From: CAVSSX01 sp963730735
GTDB taxonomy: Bacteria; Actinomycetota; Acidimicrobiia; Acidimicrobiales; RAAP-2
Length of the DNA: 32,502 nt
Assembly (NCBI GenBank): GCA_963730735.1
Contig: CAVSSX010000004.1
Coordinates: 1 to 32,502 of the forward strand
Direction of reading: 5' to 3'
The notes beneath the pieces are model-generated. The model saw nothing but the letters and a program-made list of their open reading frames with translations, was not told where the DNA came from and did not search any database. Below, piece after piece: positions 7,286 to 15,690 of this stretch; position 1 is the first letter of the stretch; each line of letters starts with the position of its first letter. A program made the translations under genes and the position numbers.

Positions 7286-8485
7286 TCAGCCCGGCAGCCA
7301 GAGGGGGAGGCCGCTCAACCGGGACCGGCCGGCCGGCCGCAGCGCCACCAGGGTGACGGCCAGCACCAGGGCCAGGAGCGCATAGGGCACGACATCGGCC
7401 GTGGCCTGGGCCAGCGCTCCACTGCCGGCGGCGGCGATGGCCTGGCCGGCCGCCCAGACGAGGTTGCCCATGCCGAAGGCGAGCCCCTGGTGCAGGCCCC
7501 GACGTTCGGCCCCGTCGCTGGTCAGGGCGAGTGCCGGCACGAACAGCGTGCCGAAGGACGGGGCACCGAGGATGATCACCACCACGAAGACCCACGCCGG
7601 TTGCACCCACGGCGCCAGGAGGACCACGATCACCGCCACCGTCAGCGAGAGCTCGACCGTGAACAGGCGGCCGCGACGGTCCGACAGCCGGCCGATCAAG
7701 GGCGAGAGGACCGTCTCCACGGCGGCCGCCCCGACGAACGCCACCCCGATGACCACCGGGGTGGCCCCCAGCCGGTTCAGCCGGAGCGGCGCCAGCACGT
7801 CGAAGGACCCGAGCGCCAGCCCGGCCAGCAGCGTGAGCCACAGGCCGCCGGCCACCCAGCGATCACGGACCACCGGGAGCGCTTCTCGCAGGCCCTGCCC
7901 CTCCCCCCGGGGCGGGGCCGGCAGCAGGAAGCTGAGGGACATGAGGATGAGGCCGGCCACCGCGGCGGCGGCGAACACCGGGCCCGTCCCGACCTGGGTG
8001 GCCAAGGTGCCCATCACCGGCCCGAGGATCGCCCCACCCACGGCGGCGGCGAAGGCCGAACCGAGCACCGCCCCCCGACGGTCCGACGGGGCGACGGCGG
8101 CCAGCCAGGCGAAGCCGCCGGCCCACGTGCACGACCCGGCGAGACCCTGGACGAACCGGGCGGTGTCCAGGGTGACGATGGCGTGGGAATAGCCGAAGAC
8201 CAGGGTCGAGACGCTCATCAGCCCGAGGCCGAGGAGCATCACCTTGCGCACCCCGATCCTCGCCGCCAGCACGCCACCGGGGAGCGCACCGATGAGGGTG
8301 CCCGCCGGGTAGGCCGCCACCAGCAGTCCGACCTGGGTCTTGGAGAGACCGAGGGTGTGCTCGTAGTGCGGGAGGAGCGGGGTCAGCGCCTCGAAGAACA
8401 AGGTGTCGACCAGGACCACCGCGCTGACCAGCACGACCAGGGGGCGTAGCGACGCTCGACCGGTCCCTGCGTCCACGAGTCCCAC
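7286..8485 (-). CDS. Major facilitator superfamily transporter
   Basis: A 399-residue, very hydrophobic protein with about 12 membrane segments. Between helices 2 and 3 it carries the MFS loop motif PGGVLAARIGVRKVML, with the second-half equivalent PLIGRLSDRRGRLF. The first helix (VVLVSAVVLVDTLFFEALTPLLPHYE) resembles drug or sugar efflux permeases of the DHA group. It starts at a GTG (8485), with GGAG at 8492-8495 on the minus strand as ribosome binding site. The gene stands between tRNA-Arg and ppgK, on the same strand as ppgK with 72 bases between, so co-transcription with ppgK is possible. Substrate not predictable. Confidence 0.88.
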   Translation of the reverse strand: MGLVDAGTGRASLRPLVVLVSAVVLVDTLFFEALTPLLPHYEHTLGLSKTQVGLLVAAYPAGTLIGALPGGVLAARIGVRKVMLLGLGLMSVSTLVFGYSHAIVTLDTARFVQGLAGSCTWAGGFAWLAAVAPSDRRGAVLGSAFAAAVGGAILGPVMGTLATQVGTGPVFAAAAVAGLILMSLSFLLPAPPRGEGQGLREALPVVRDRWVAGGLWLTLLAGLALGSFDVLAPLRLNRLGATPVVIGVAFVGAAAVETVLSPLIGRLSDRRGRLFTVELSLTVAVIVVLLAPWVQPAWVFVVVIILGAPSFGTLFVPALALTSDGAERRGLHQGLAFGMGNLVWAAGQAIAAAGSGALAQATADVVPYALLALVLAVTLVALRPAGRSRLSGLPLWLPG

Positions 8486-8557
8486 CTTCGCTCCACGACC
8501 TAGCGGCGAGGCCGAGGCTACCCCCGAGTCGCGCCCGCCCCGGCCGGGTCGGCGGAC

Positions 8558-9415
8558 CTAGTCGCCGAGCTGGGGCGCCTCCCAGAGCTTGATCCCGCCG
8601 AGGATCCCGGCGCTGTTGTCGACCACCGTGACCCGGTCGGCGACGTCACCCAGCTCGTCACGCACCACCCGCCGGGCGTTCCCACCACCCAGGTACAGGT
8701 GGTCGAAGAAGAACAGGGCGTCCATCAGGGCGATGGCCTTTCGCACCCGGCGGTTCCAGCGCTCCTCGCCGATGTCCTTCCGGGTGCGCTCCCCCAACTG
8801 GTCGTTGTAGGTCTCGCCCTTGCGGAACGGCTGGTGGGCGATCTCGAGGTGGGGCAGGAGGCGGCCGTCCATGAAGATGGCCGAGCCGAAGCCGGTCCCG
8901 AGCGTGAGTACGAGCTCGAAGCCGCGCCCGCTGACCACGGCGGCGCCCTGGACGTCGGCGTCGTTGGCCACCTTGGTCGGCTTGCCGAGCGCCGTGGCCA
9001 GGGCGTTGGCCAGGTCGAACTTGTCCCAGGCCTTGGCCAGCTTCGGGCTGACGTCGGTCCCGGGGCCCTTCTCGGTGACGAAGTGCGGCGCGCTCAGGAC
9101 GTGGCCACCCCGCACCATGCCGGGGAACCCGGCCGACACCCGGTCGGCCTCGGGCAGCGGGGCCACCAGCTTCACCAGGGCCGGCACCATGCCGTCGTCG
9201 CCCGTGGGCGGCATCGGGTAGCTGGTCGGCGTCCGGACCCGGTCGGCGACCATGGCCCCCTTGGCGTCGAGCACCGATGCCTTGAGACCGGTGCCGCCGA
9301 TGTCGATGGCCAGGGTGTACGGCCGCTCCGGGGTCGAGGTGGTCGCCGGGACCTCGTCGCCCTCGGACGCACCCTGCTCGTCGCGCCCCTTGTCCTTCGA
9401 CCCCGAACCGCTCAT
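8558..9415 (-). CDS. ppgK: Polyphosphate glucokinase (ROK-fold)
   Basis: A 285-residue protein with a ~33-residue acidic/Ser-Gly-rich N-terminal extension before the kinase. The phosphate-binding motif is LAIDIGGTGLKASVLD (DIGGTG, residues 38-43). The catalytic loop is NDADVQG (151-157; D154 the predicted base), LGTGFGSA (172-179) lies at the phosphate-binding second domain, and LGGGNA follows near 242-247. It lacks the Cys-rich zinc motif of standard ROK proteins, as polyphosphate glucokinases do. Known function: phosphorylation of glucose to glucose-6-phosphate using inorganic polyphosphate (and ATP), characteristic of actinobacteria. The ATG at 9415 follows AGGGG on the minus strand. Its position near a phosphate-type two-component system is suggestive, but six kilobases separate them. 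Confidence 0.9.
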   Translation of the reverse strand: MSGSGSKDKGRDEQGASEGDEVPATTSTPERPYTLAIDIGGTGLKASVLDAKGAMVADRVRTPTSYPMPPTGDDGMVPALVKLVAPLPEADRVSAGFPGMVRGGHVLSAPHFVTEKGPGTDVSPKLAKAWDKFDLANALATALGKPTKVANDADVQGAAVVSGRGFELVLTLGTGFGSAIFMDGRLLPHLEIAHQPFRKGETYNDQLGERTRKDIGEERWNRRVRKAIALMDALFFFDHLYLGGGNARRVVRDELGDVADRVTVVDNSAGILGGIKLWEAPQLGD

Positions 9416-9561
9416 GGCCACCCCTTCTGTCGCCCGGGTGCCTGGACCGGCGGGCGTCCGACACGCCTCGATGCTGCCGTCCCGCAGCTCGGGGCCTGCG
9501 GGCACTGTACCTGGGCGGCCCGGCCTCCCCCGACCTGGGCGGGTGGCCCGCACCCCGTCGT
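9416..9561 (-). promoter_or_regulatory. Leader and possible promoter of ppgK
   Basis: On the minus strand a TACAGT -10-like box lies at 9509-9504, about 90 bases before the ppgK start. Next to it, CCCGCAG (9481-9487) and CTGCGGG (9496-9502) form a 7-bp stem with an 8-base loop in the presumed leader. No -35 is evident. Confidence 0.3.
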
Positions 9562-11049
9562 TCACCCCGGTCGGGGCCCGGCCCGAACCCGCTCGACCAG
9601 CCCGGGATCCTCCCACCACGGTCGCAGGCGGACCCGGGCGGCCGGGAGCGAGCCGTACACGAGCACCCCGGTCGACGGGGCCAGGCAGCGCAGCGCCTCG
9701 GGGGCGAGCAGCCGTCGGCGGGACGACGCCCGGGTGCTCGAGACCCCACCCGTCGGATCACGGGTCTCGGACCGCAGCACCAGCTCCTCGTCCCCCACCA
9801 GATGGCTGGCGTGATCCAGGGTCGAGGGGTCGGCGATGCCCGAGAGGAACAGCCGGGCCCGATGGTTGTTGAGCACCGTGGCCGCCCGGGCGCCGTAGCG
9901 GGCGGAGATCTGGGCCAGGTCCTGCCAGACGGTGAGCAACTGGACCCCGTGCCCGGCGCAGGTGGCCGCCAGGCCGTCGAGCTCGGCCAGCGGGGCGATG
10001 TTGGCCGCCTCGTCCAGGACCACCAGGAGCGGCGGATCGAGGGGGCTGCCCCCGGCGCCGGCCCGGGCGAACGCCGTCTGCAGCACGTCCTTGACCGCCG
10101 CCGTGAACAGGCCCCGCAGCCGGCGCTGGTCGTGGGCCGGCGCACAGAGGTACAGCGTGTGCGACCCGCCGAGCAGTCCTTCCACGTCCACCGGGTCGAC
10201 CGCCGGGCCGACGCCGTCGGCGAACGGCTCGAGGATGGTCTCGGCGGTGGTGTACACCGAGCTCCGCTGACGGTCGTCGCGCTGCCACGTCGCCTGGGCC
10301 GCCTGGAGGGCCTCGTCGATCCCCGCCGCCTCGAGGAGGCCGACCACCTCGCCCATCTCCTGCATGTCGACCCAGCGCACCACATCGGCCATGGAGCGGC
10401 CCCCGGTGGCGGCGGCGAAGAGCAGCGGGGCCAGCAGCTTGGTCGCCGTGGCCATCCAGAACTCGCCGTCGGCCGAGGTCCCCTCGCTCCTCCCCGCTTC
10501 GGTGAGGTCGGCGGCGGCCCGCCGGGCCCCGGGCCACGTCCGCGCCCGGGCCAGCGGCGACCAGGGGGTGGCGGGCCGCCCGGTGGACCCGGTGGGGTCG
10601 ACGCACCATACCCGGCCGCACCGGGACCGCCAGCCCCAGGTGTCCCGCAGCAGATCGGTCTTCACGCTGGCCGCCACCACTGGGCCCTCCCAGGTCAAGA
10701 TGGCCGGCACGGCCAGCGCCGAGGTCTTCCCGCTCTGGGTGGGGCCGATGACGGCCAGCGACTGCGCCGGCTCGGCGGCCAGCAGCTGGTGCCGGGAAGG
10801 CCACCCGGGTCCGGCGGTGACGCCCAGGATCAGTCGTCCGGGTGGTGGGGACGTCACCACCAGGGGCCGGAGGTCGCGCCGGTCGGCCCAGCGGGCTCCC
10901 CCGGCGCGGCGCCGGCCGCCCCTCGATTCGCCGACCCGCCGGCGCCCGGGCCAGCGTCCCGCCGTTCCCTTCCCCCGCCGGGCCACGGTCAGGGCCACCA
11001 GGACCGCCGCCAGCACCCCGCCGTCCAGGCCGAACCCGGGCCTCAACAC
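9562..11049 (-). CDS. VirD4/TraG-type coupling ATPase of a type IV secretion-like system
   Basis: A 495-residue protein. A short N-terminal hydrophobic segment (GGVLAAVLVALTV) precedes a basic linker. Walker A is GPTQSGKT (residues 102-109) and Walker B LLVVLDEAANIAPL begins near 341, followed by GVQLLTVWQDLAQISARYG, typical of TraG/TraD coupling proteins. YGARAATVLNNHRARLFLSGI and ASHLVGDEE near the C-terminus also fit VirD4-like ATPases. Known of the family: a hexameric inner-membrane motor that brings substrates to the secretion channel. It starts at GTG 11049 (assigned because this GTG overlaps the stop of the upstream ATPase gene), so it is translationally coupled. It is the last gene of the five-gene cluster. 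With one instead of several N-terminal helices, membrane anchoring is minimal. Confidence 0.88.
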   Translation of the reverse strand: MLRPGFGLDGGVLAAVLVALTVARRGKGTAGRWPGRRRVGESRGGRRRAGGARWADRRDLRPLVVTSPPPGRLILGVTAGPGWPSRHQLLAAEPAQSLAVIGPTQSGKTSALAVPAILTWEGPVVAASVKTDLLRDTWGWRSRCGRVWCVDPTGSTGRPATPWSPLARARTWPGARRAAADLTEAGRSEGTSADGEFWMATATKLLAPLLFAAATGGRSMADVVRWVDMQEMGEVVGLLEAAGIDEALQAAQATWQRDDRQRSSVYTTAETILEPFADGVGPAVDPVDVEGLLGGSHTLYLCAPAHDQRRLRGLFTAAVKDVLQTAFARAGAGGSPLDPPLLVVLDEAANIAPLAELDGLAATCAGHGVQLLTVWQDLAQISARYGARAATVLNNHRARLFLSGIADPSTLDHASHLVGDEELVLRSETRDPTGGVSSTRASSRRRLLAPEALRCLAPSTGVLVYGSLPAARVRLRPWWEDPGLVERVRAGPRPG

Positions 11050-12344
11050 CGCCCGCCGGTCATGGCCGCGTCGGTGTCCACCAGACGGCGCTCGGCACTG
11101 CCGACCACGTGCTGGACCAGGAAGGACCGGGCGCCGACCTTCCACAGCCCGACACCCCGGCGCAGCTGGGGCACCAGCTCGGCCTCGGTCTCCGAGAGCG
11201 ACAGGAGCTCCCCGGCCGAGGCCACCTCGCCCGGGGGCTGGGCGTAGACCACCCGGGTCTCGGAGTCGGCGAGCAGGCCCTGGGCCAGACCGACCTGCTC
11301 GGATCCGGCGGCGCCCACCGCCGCCAGGTCGGAGAGGCGATGGAGCACTGCCACGTTGGCCACCCCGTAGGCGCGTGACAGCTTCCACGACGACTGCAGC
11401 CACCGGGCCACGGCCAGGTTGGCCAGGATGGCCCACGCCTCGTCGACCACCACCAGGACCTGACCGGCCGTGTGGCCGGCCGCCGCATCGCGAGCCAGGG
11501 CGGCCTGGAGCCAGGCGGTGGCACAGACCATGAGCACGCCGAGGGCCGGCGAGCGGTAGAGCGCCGAGAGGTCGAGCACGACCAGCGGGCCGGCGAGGTC
11601 GAGTCCTCCGGTGGTCGGCCCGTCGAACATGCCCCGCAGGTCGCCGTGCACCAGCCGCCGCAGTTCGAGGGCCACGTCGCGCCCGTCCTCGAGGAGCGTC
11701 GAGCGGTCGGTGCGCACCGACCGGGCGGCGTCGGCCGACGGGGCCAGGAGGGCGTCGACCACCGCCGGGAGCGTGGGGACCTGCGTTCCCGTCTCGACCG
11801 CCGCCAGCGCCAGGTCGACGGCGACCCGCTCACGCGGCCCCAGCGCGCGGCCGAGGCTGGCCGAGGCGAGGGACGCCAGGAGCTCGGCCCGTCGCCGATC
11901 GGCCAGTCCGGGCGGCCCGGGGGCCCGGTCGCCACCACCGACGGGGTCCGGTGCCGGGTCGAGGGGGTTCAGCCGGACCGATCCACCCGGGTGCAGGGCG
12001 ACCGGCCGCACGCCCCAGGCCTCGGCCAGGGCGCCGTACTCCCCCTTCGGGTCGACCACCCAGGCCCGCCGGCCGAACACCGCCTGCCGCCACAGATAGG
12101 TCTTGACCAGCGCACTCTTCCCCCGGCCGATCTGGCCGATCAGGACGAGGTTGGGATTGGAGATGACGCCCTGGGCGTACAGCTCGAACGGGTCGTAGAC
12201 GAAGGTCCCACCGAGCAGGTCGTGGCCGATGACCACCCCGCGGGGCCCGAGGCCCGACTCGGCCAGGAGCGGGTAGGCGGCGCCGAGATGCCGGGTGGTC
12301 ACCTGGTGGGCCGGCAGCTTGGGCACGGCCGTCGATCGGGTCAC
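11043..12344 (-). CDS. VirB4-type ATPase (C-terminal ATPase half)
   Basis: A 433-residue ATPase. The N-terminal ~60 residues include GVVIGHDLLGGTFVYDPFELY, and the P-loop is LIGQIGRGKSALVKTY (70-79 region), followed by AWVVDPKGEYGALAEAWG. Walker B is VLVVVDEAWAIL (about 296-304), then WLQSSWKLSRAYGVANVAVLHRLSDL and QGLLADSETRVVYAQP, all as in VirB4/TrbE motor domains. It lacks the large N-terminal domain of a full VirB4 (700-800 residues). The SCO6880-family protein encoded just upstream probably supplies that part. The GTG at 12344 lies 2 bases after the upstream stop, so coupling is likely. It would energise assembly or transport of the secretion apparatus at the inner membrane. Confidence 0.87.
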   Translation of the reverse strand: MTRSTAVPKLPAHQVTTRHLGAAYPLLAESGLGPRGVVIGHDLLGGTFVYDPFELYAQGVISNPNLVLIGQIGRGKSALVKTYLWRQAVFGRRAWVVDPKGEYGALAEAWGVRPVALHPGGSVRLNPLDPAPDPVGGGDRAPGPPGLADRRRAELLASLASASLGRALGPRERVAVDLALAAVETGTQVPTLPAVVDALLAPSADAARSVRTDRSTLLEDGRDVALELRRLVHGDLRGMFDGPTTGGLDLAGPLVVLDLSALYRSPALGVLMVCATAWLQAALARDAAAGHTAGQVLVVVDEAWAILANLAVARWLQSSWKLSRAYGVANVAVLHRLSDLAAVGAAGSEQVGLAQGLLADSETRVVYAQPPGEVASAGELLSLSETEAELVPQLRRGVGLWKVGARSFLVQHVVGSAERRLVDTDAAMTGGRC

Positions 12345-12346
12345 CG

Positions 12347-13822
12347 TCAGGTCAACCCCCGCCCGAGCGGCAACGTGCAGGTGAGCGCACGGAGCTGGTC
12401 CCCGTAGAGGCGGCGCAACTCCAGTCGACACTGACCGGCCGCCTGCTCGGTGGCGGCACAGGCGTCGTCGAGCAGCTCCGGGGTGGCCGCCGTCACCGTC
12501 ACGTAACCCGAGTAGCGGTAGGTGGCATGGCCGTCGGCCAGCTCGGATTCGCGTCGCACGACGGTCTCGGCCTCGCGGGCGCGTCGGGCCGTGGCCAGGA
12601 AGCCCCCTCGACGACGAAGCTCGGCGTCGGCCAGGTCGGCCGTGCGCGCCTGCTCCGCCGATCGGGTGGCCTCGGCCGGGGGGACCGGCGTCATCACCAG
12701 GCTCACCGAACGACGGACGGGGCCGAGCAGGAGGGGGCCGAGGAACTCCGGTCCGACGTCGACCCGGGGCCACTCCGCCACCCAGTAGGTGGCGTGCCAG
12801 GTCCCGTCGGTCCGCACCCGGCTCCACTCCTCGTTCGTGGCCAGGGGCCAGGGCCACCCCCCGCCTCCCGCATCGCCGGGCGACGGCTCGAGGACCCGGC
12901 GGAACTCGGCGGCCATCGCCCGGGGTCCCAGGACCTCCTCGACCAGCATGTCGGCCTCGCCGAGACGCTGGCGGAGCAGGGCCACTTCACGCAGGAGGAC
13001 GGCGCCGGCACCCCGATCGCCGCCGCCGGCCGCCCGGATCGAACGGGCGGCGGTCCCGCCCGCCCGGACCTGCAGGACCACCAGGACCTGATGACGGGAG
13101 GTGGCCGCCCCCGACTCGGCGAGCAACGCCGTGTAGGAGCGCCGGGCGGCCGAGTCGCTCGGGAGCACGGCCCGGTCGGCGGCGTAGGCCGACACGGCCC
13201 GGCCATCATCCGGGGCGGAGGAGGCGACCCATTGGAGACGGTGCACCACCGATCCCTGGCGGGCCAGCGAGCCCAGCACAGCCGACCACCCCGCCACCCG
13301 CCGCTCCTTCTCGTCCCCCGCCAGCAGGGCGAAACTATGACCACCGACCCGCAGCACCGCCGAGTAGGTCCGGGCGCGCCGGTCGTGCACCACACCGACG
13401 ACGGTCGTCGACGTCGGATCCTCCATCGAGAGGACCCGCACGCCGGCCAGGGGCCCGCGGGCCGGTCCCGTCGTCGTACCCGTCGGATCGAAGGTCGGGC
13501 CGAGGGCCCCGAGGCCGGGCTGCGGGGCTCGGCGGGTCCGACGACCGCCGCCACCGACCGCCCACCGGCCGACCGTCGGGGCCCATTCCTCGCCACTGCG
13601 ACCGGCCACCGGCCACACGGCGAACGCCAGGGCGGCGGCCACGGCGGCCACCGAGAGGACGACGCCCAGGATCGTCGGTCGGGATCGCAGGACGAACACG
13701 GCCACCACGACGCCCGCCGTCACCGAGGCGATCTGGCCGCCGCGCCACCCGAGGAGCACGCCACGTCGCTCGAGCGGCCCGAACCGGAAGTGCGGTCGCT
13801 CATCCACGGTGTGCACCGTCAT
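12347..13822 (-). CDS. SCO6880-family secretion protein
   Basis: A 491-residue protein starting MTVHTVDERPHFRFGPLERRGVLLGWRGGQIA, an opening typical of the SCO6880 family found in actinobacterial type IV-like clusters. Two membrane segments (SVTAGVVVAVFVLRS and ILGVVLSVAAVAAALAFAVWP) follow, resembling a PrgI/VirB3-like module. The rest is soluble, with VVGVVHDRRARTYSAVLRVGG and WVAEWPRVDVGPEFLGPLLL, and ends in RYSGYVTVTAATPELLDDAC, comparable in position to the N-terminal domain of VirB4 proteins. The ATG at 13822 is inside the end of the upstream gene (23-base overlap). The TM-plus-soluble layout and the following stand-alone ATPase suggest a split VirB3-VirB4 arrangement; that is inference. 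Confidence 0.8.
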   Translation of the reverse strand: MTVHTVDERPHFRFGPLERRGVLLGWRGGQIASVTAGVVVAVFVLRSRPTILGVVLSVAAVAAALAFAVWPVAGRSGEEWAPTVGRWAVGGGGRRTRRAPQPGLGALGPTFDPTGTTTGPARGPLAGVRVLSMEDPTSTTVVGVVHDRRARTYSAVLRVGGHSFALLAGDEKERRVAGWSAVLGSLARQGSVVHRLQWVASSAPDDGRAVSAYAADRAVLPSDSAARRSYTALLAESGAATSRHQVLVVLQVRAGGTAARSIRAAGGGDRGAGAVLLREVALLRQRLGEADMLVEEVLGPRAMAAEFRRVLEPSPGDAGGGGWPWPLATNEEWSRVRTDGTWHATYWVAEWPRVDVGPEFLGPLLLGPVRRSVSLVMTPVPPAEATRSAEQARTADLADAELRRRGGFLATARRAREAETVVRRESELADGHATYRYSGYVTVTAATPELLDDACAATEQAAGQCRLELRRLYGDQLRALTCTLPLGRGLT

Positions 13823-15248
13823 CCACGTCCTGATCCCCGACCGCTCCCCGATGGCGATCGTCGGGACCCGGTAGCCACCGCAGCACCGGCCCGATCGAGT
13901 CCCGGGCCAGAACGTGATGGCCCCGGGAGAAGACCACCCCGTCGGTGGGCAGGAAGGGCGGTGACGGTTCGGTGACCGCACGGTCGGCGCCGCCTGGTGG
14001 CTCGTCGAGCACGGGGCGAGGACCGCGTCCACCCGACGGTGACGGGCCGCCGGCCATCACCTGTTCGAAGGCGGCGTTGCTGGCCGGCGACCCCTGCCAC
14101 TCCGGAATGGCCCCACCGCCGAAGGGCCGCTCGCCGCCGGTCGGCGACGACCCGAACGACCGGTCGGCGATCGCCCCGCCAGGTCGGTCGCCGGTGTCGC
14201 GGCTCGTCGGCCGGACATCCACACCGGGCGCCTCGAACGCCGAGGACAGTCCGGTACCGACCGCGGTCGCCAGCGGCACCGCTCGGGCCTGCCGGAGGGC
14301 GACGCTGGCCGCCGAACGCGGCAGCGATCCGAACGACTGCTGGACCCGGTGCCGGGCCCCCTCCAATTGCTGCGCGGCGCCTCCTTCGATCATCGGGATC
14401 AGGCGGAGCAGGGTGAAGGGGGCGAACGCCGCCACCATGAGCAGCGCCGTCCCGGAGAGCACGGTGGCGAAGCCGCCGGACGAGTCGATGGCCCCGGTGG
14501 CCAGGGACAGGATGGCCACGATCACGAACTTGGAGAGCACCAGGGCGGCCAGCGTGTCGACCAGCCGCCGGCACCAGTGGGCGATGGCCGGCCAGACCAA
14601 GCTGAGGAGGGCCAACGGCAGGAACAGGACGGTGACGTAGACCGCCGCCGCCCGGACGACCAGCTCGATCCACAAGAGAAAGGCGCCGATCGCCACCAGC
14701 AGGCCGGTGAGCAGCACGACGAAGGAGGGCACGCCCTGGTCCCCCAGGGCCACCTGCCCGGCGAGGGTGGTGGCCAGGCCGGACAGTGCCGTACCGAGGC
14801 CGGCGCCATCGCCCGCCGACACCGTGACGCAGAGGGCGTCGGTGGCGGCCAGGGACAGGCGGACCAGCTCTACTGCCACCCCGGACAACAGAAAGGCCAG
14901 CGGGAGGTGGACCACGGCGGCCCGCAACAGCTGCTCGGTGCTCTGTCGGTAGATCGCCTGGAGCATCGCCCCGACGAGGAGCGGGGCGGCGGCGACCCCG
15001 GCGATCACCATCATGACCTGATAGTGGGTGGTGAACCACGATGCCGATACGTCGATCGTCGTCGTCCCCGACAGCACCCCGCCGAGCTGGTCGAGGAGCC
15101 AGGCGGCACCCGAGACCACCCACGACGCCATGGCCGTGAGGATGGCGCTCGCCCCGGCGTCGGCCACCGACGACCCGGCGCTGACCGCTTGACAGAGCGG
15201 GTTGAGGGCGTCGAGGCCGGGACATCCGGACGTGATCGCGGGCGTCAT
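13800..15248 (-). CDS. VirB6/TrbL-like multi-pass membrane protein
   Basis: A 482-residue protein. After ~40 residues it has about six hydrophobic segments: WVVSGAAWLLDQLGG; MMVIAGVAAAPLLVGAML; LPLAFLLSGVAVELV; FVVLLTGLLVAIGAFLLW followed closely by VYVTVLFLPLALLSLVWPA; LVLSKFVIVAILSLATGA; and LLMVAAFAPFTLLRLIPMI. The last ~150 residues are Gly/Pro/Arg-rich and probably disordered. This arrangement and the position between the pilin-like gene and the ATPase genes match VirB6/TrbL channel components of type IV secretion systems. The ATG at 15248 is 6 bases after the stop of the pilin-like gene. The C-terminal codons overlap the start of the SCO6880-family gene. Assignment rests on topology and context more than on a named motif. 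Confidence 0.72.
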   Translation of the reverse strand: MTPAITSGCPGLDALNPLCQAVSAGSSVADAGASAILTAMASWVVSGAAWLLDQLGGVLSGTTTIDVSASWFTTHYQVMMVIAGVAAAPLLVGAMLQAIYRQSTEQLLRAAVVHLPLAFLLSGVAVELVRLSLAATDALCVTVSAGDGAGLGTALSGLATTLAGQVALGDQGVPSFVVLLTGLLVAIGAFLLWIELVVRAAAVYVTVLFLPLALLSLVWPAIAHWCRRLVDTLAALVLSKFVIVAILSLATGAIDSSGGFATVLSGTALLMVAAFAPFTLLRLIPMIEGGAAQQLEGARHRVQQSFGSLPRSAASVALRQARAVPLATAVGTGLSSAFEAPGVDVRPTSRDTGDRPGGAIADRSFGSSPTGGERPFGGGAIPEWQGSPASNAAFEQVMAGGPSPSGGRGPRPVLDEPPGGADRAVTEPSPPFLPTDGVVFSRGHHVLARDSIGPVLRWLPGPDDRHRGAVGDQDVDDGAHRG

Positions 15249-15254
15249 CGGGGG

Positions 15255-15587
15255 TCAGTGGAGTCCGGTGCCGGCGTGGAAGAAGAAATTGATGAGAGCC
15301 GGCGCGGCCCCGATCAGGAGGGCGGCCACGCCCGACACGAGCACCGCCCGCCGGCCCACCATCGACTGCTGGTAGTTCTGCGCGTGGGCCCCGAGGGCCC
15401 ACGCAGCGGCGCCGATGACCAGGGCCACCAACGCCAGCACGAGCGCCCAACCGGCCACCCCGTTGGCCAATTGCTGGAGCGTCCCTCCGCCCGGGAGCGA
15501 CGACGTGTCCGGCGCCAGGTTCACGTCGGCCAACCGGGCCAGGACCTGGCCGCCCGTCGCCACCGTCGACACCCCTTGCACGAACAT
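15255..15587 (-). CDS. Small DUF6112/VirB2-like membrane protein (pilin candidate)
   Basis: A 110-residue protein starting MFVQGVSTVATGGQVLARLAD at an ATG preceded by GGGGGT. It has two hydrophobic segments, VAGWALVLALVALVIGAAAWALG and AVLVSGVAALLIGAAPALINFFF, separated by a short polar loop (HAQNYQQSMVGRR). Size, two-helix layout and first position in the cluster are those of VirB2/TrbC pilins and of the actinobacterial DUF6112 proteins found with SCO6880. A clear signal peptide is missing, so how it is inserted or processed is unknown. It is followed by four overlapping or abutting genes and likely heads the operon. Confidence 0.72.
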   Translation of the reverse strand: MFVQGVSTVATGGQVLARLADVNLAPDTSSLPGGGTLQQLANGVAGWALVLALVALVIGAAAWALGAHAQNYQQSMVGRRAVLVSGVAALLIGAAPALINFFFHAGTGLH

Positions 15588-15632
15588 GGACCACCCCCTC
15601 GTCCGGCGAGCCAGCGGACCGCCGGCCCGGCG

Positions 15633-15661
15633 AGCGTAGGGCAACTCGGGTGTCATTACAA
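15633..15661 (-). promoter_or_regulatory. Probable promoter of the type IV secretion-like operon
   Basis: On the minus strand TTGTAA (15661-15656) and TACGCT (15638-15633) are 17 bases apart. Transcription would begin near 15627, leaving a ~40-base leader to the ATG at 15587. Both boxes are partial matches to consensus. Confidence 0.45.
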
Positions 15662-15665
15662 CATA

Positions 15666-15690
15666 TTTCAACTAATTTCAGTGTGTTTCA
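15666..15690. promoter_or_regulatory. Three 10-bp-phased TTTCA direct repeats
   Basis: TTTCA occurs at 15666-15670, 15676-15680 and 15686-15690, exactly 10 bp apart, in an AT-rich island unlike the rest of the window. A related TGTCA lies at 15651-15655. OmpR-family regulators such as RegX3/PhoP bind tandem repeats about one helical turn apart, usually 11 bp. The block sits 5 bp beyond the -35 of the secretion promoter and about 75-100 bp before the sensor kinase start. Confidence 0.45.

Noticed and set aside
7160..8449. A 429-residue plus-strand frame opposite the MFS gene
   Set aside because: His/Arg/Gly/Gln-rich antisense of a membrane protein gene, without any domain.
7082..15587. Secretion cluster as an element integrated at tRNA-Arg
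   Set aside because: The MFS and ppgK genes lie between the tRNA and the cluster, no second copy of the tRNA 3' end was spotted near 15.6 kb, and no integrase is present.
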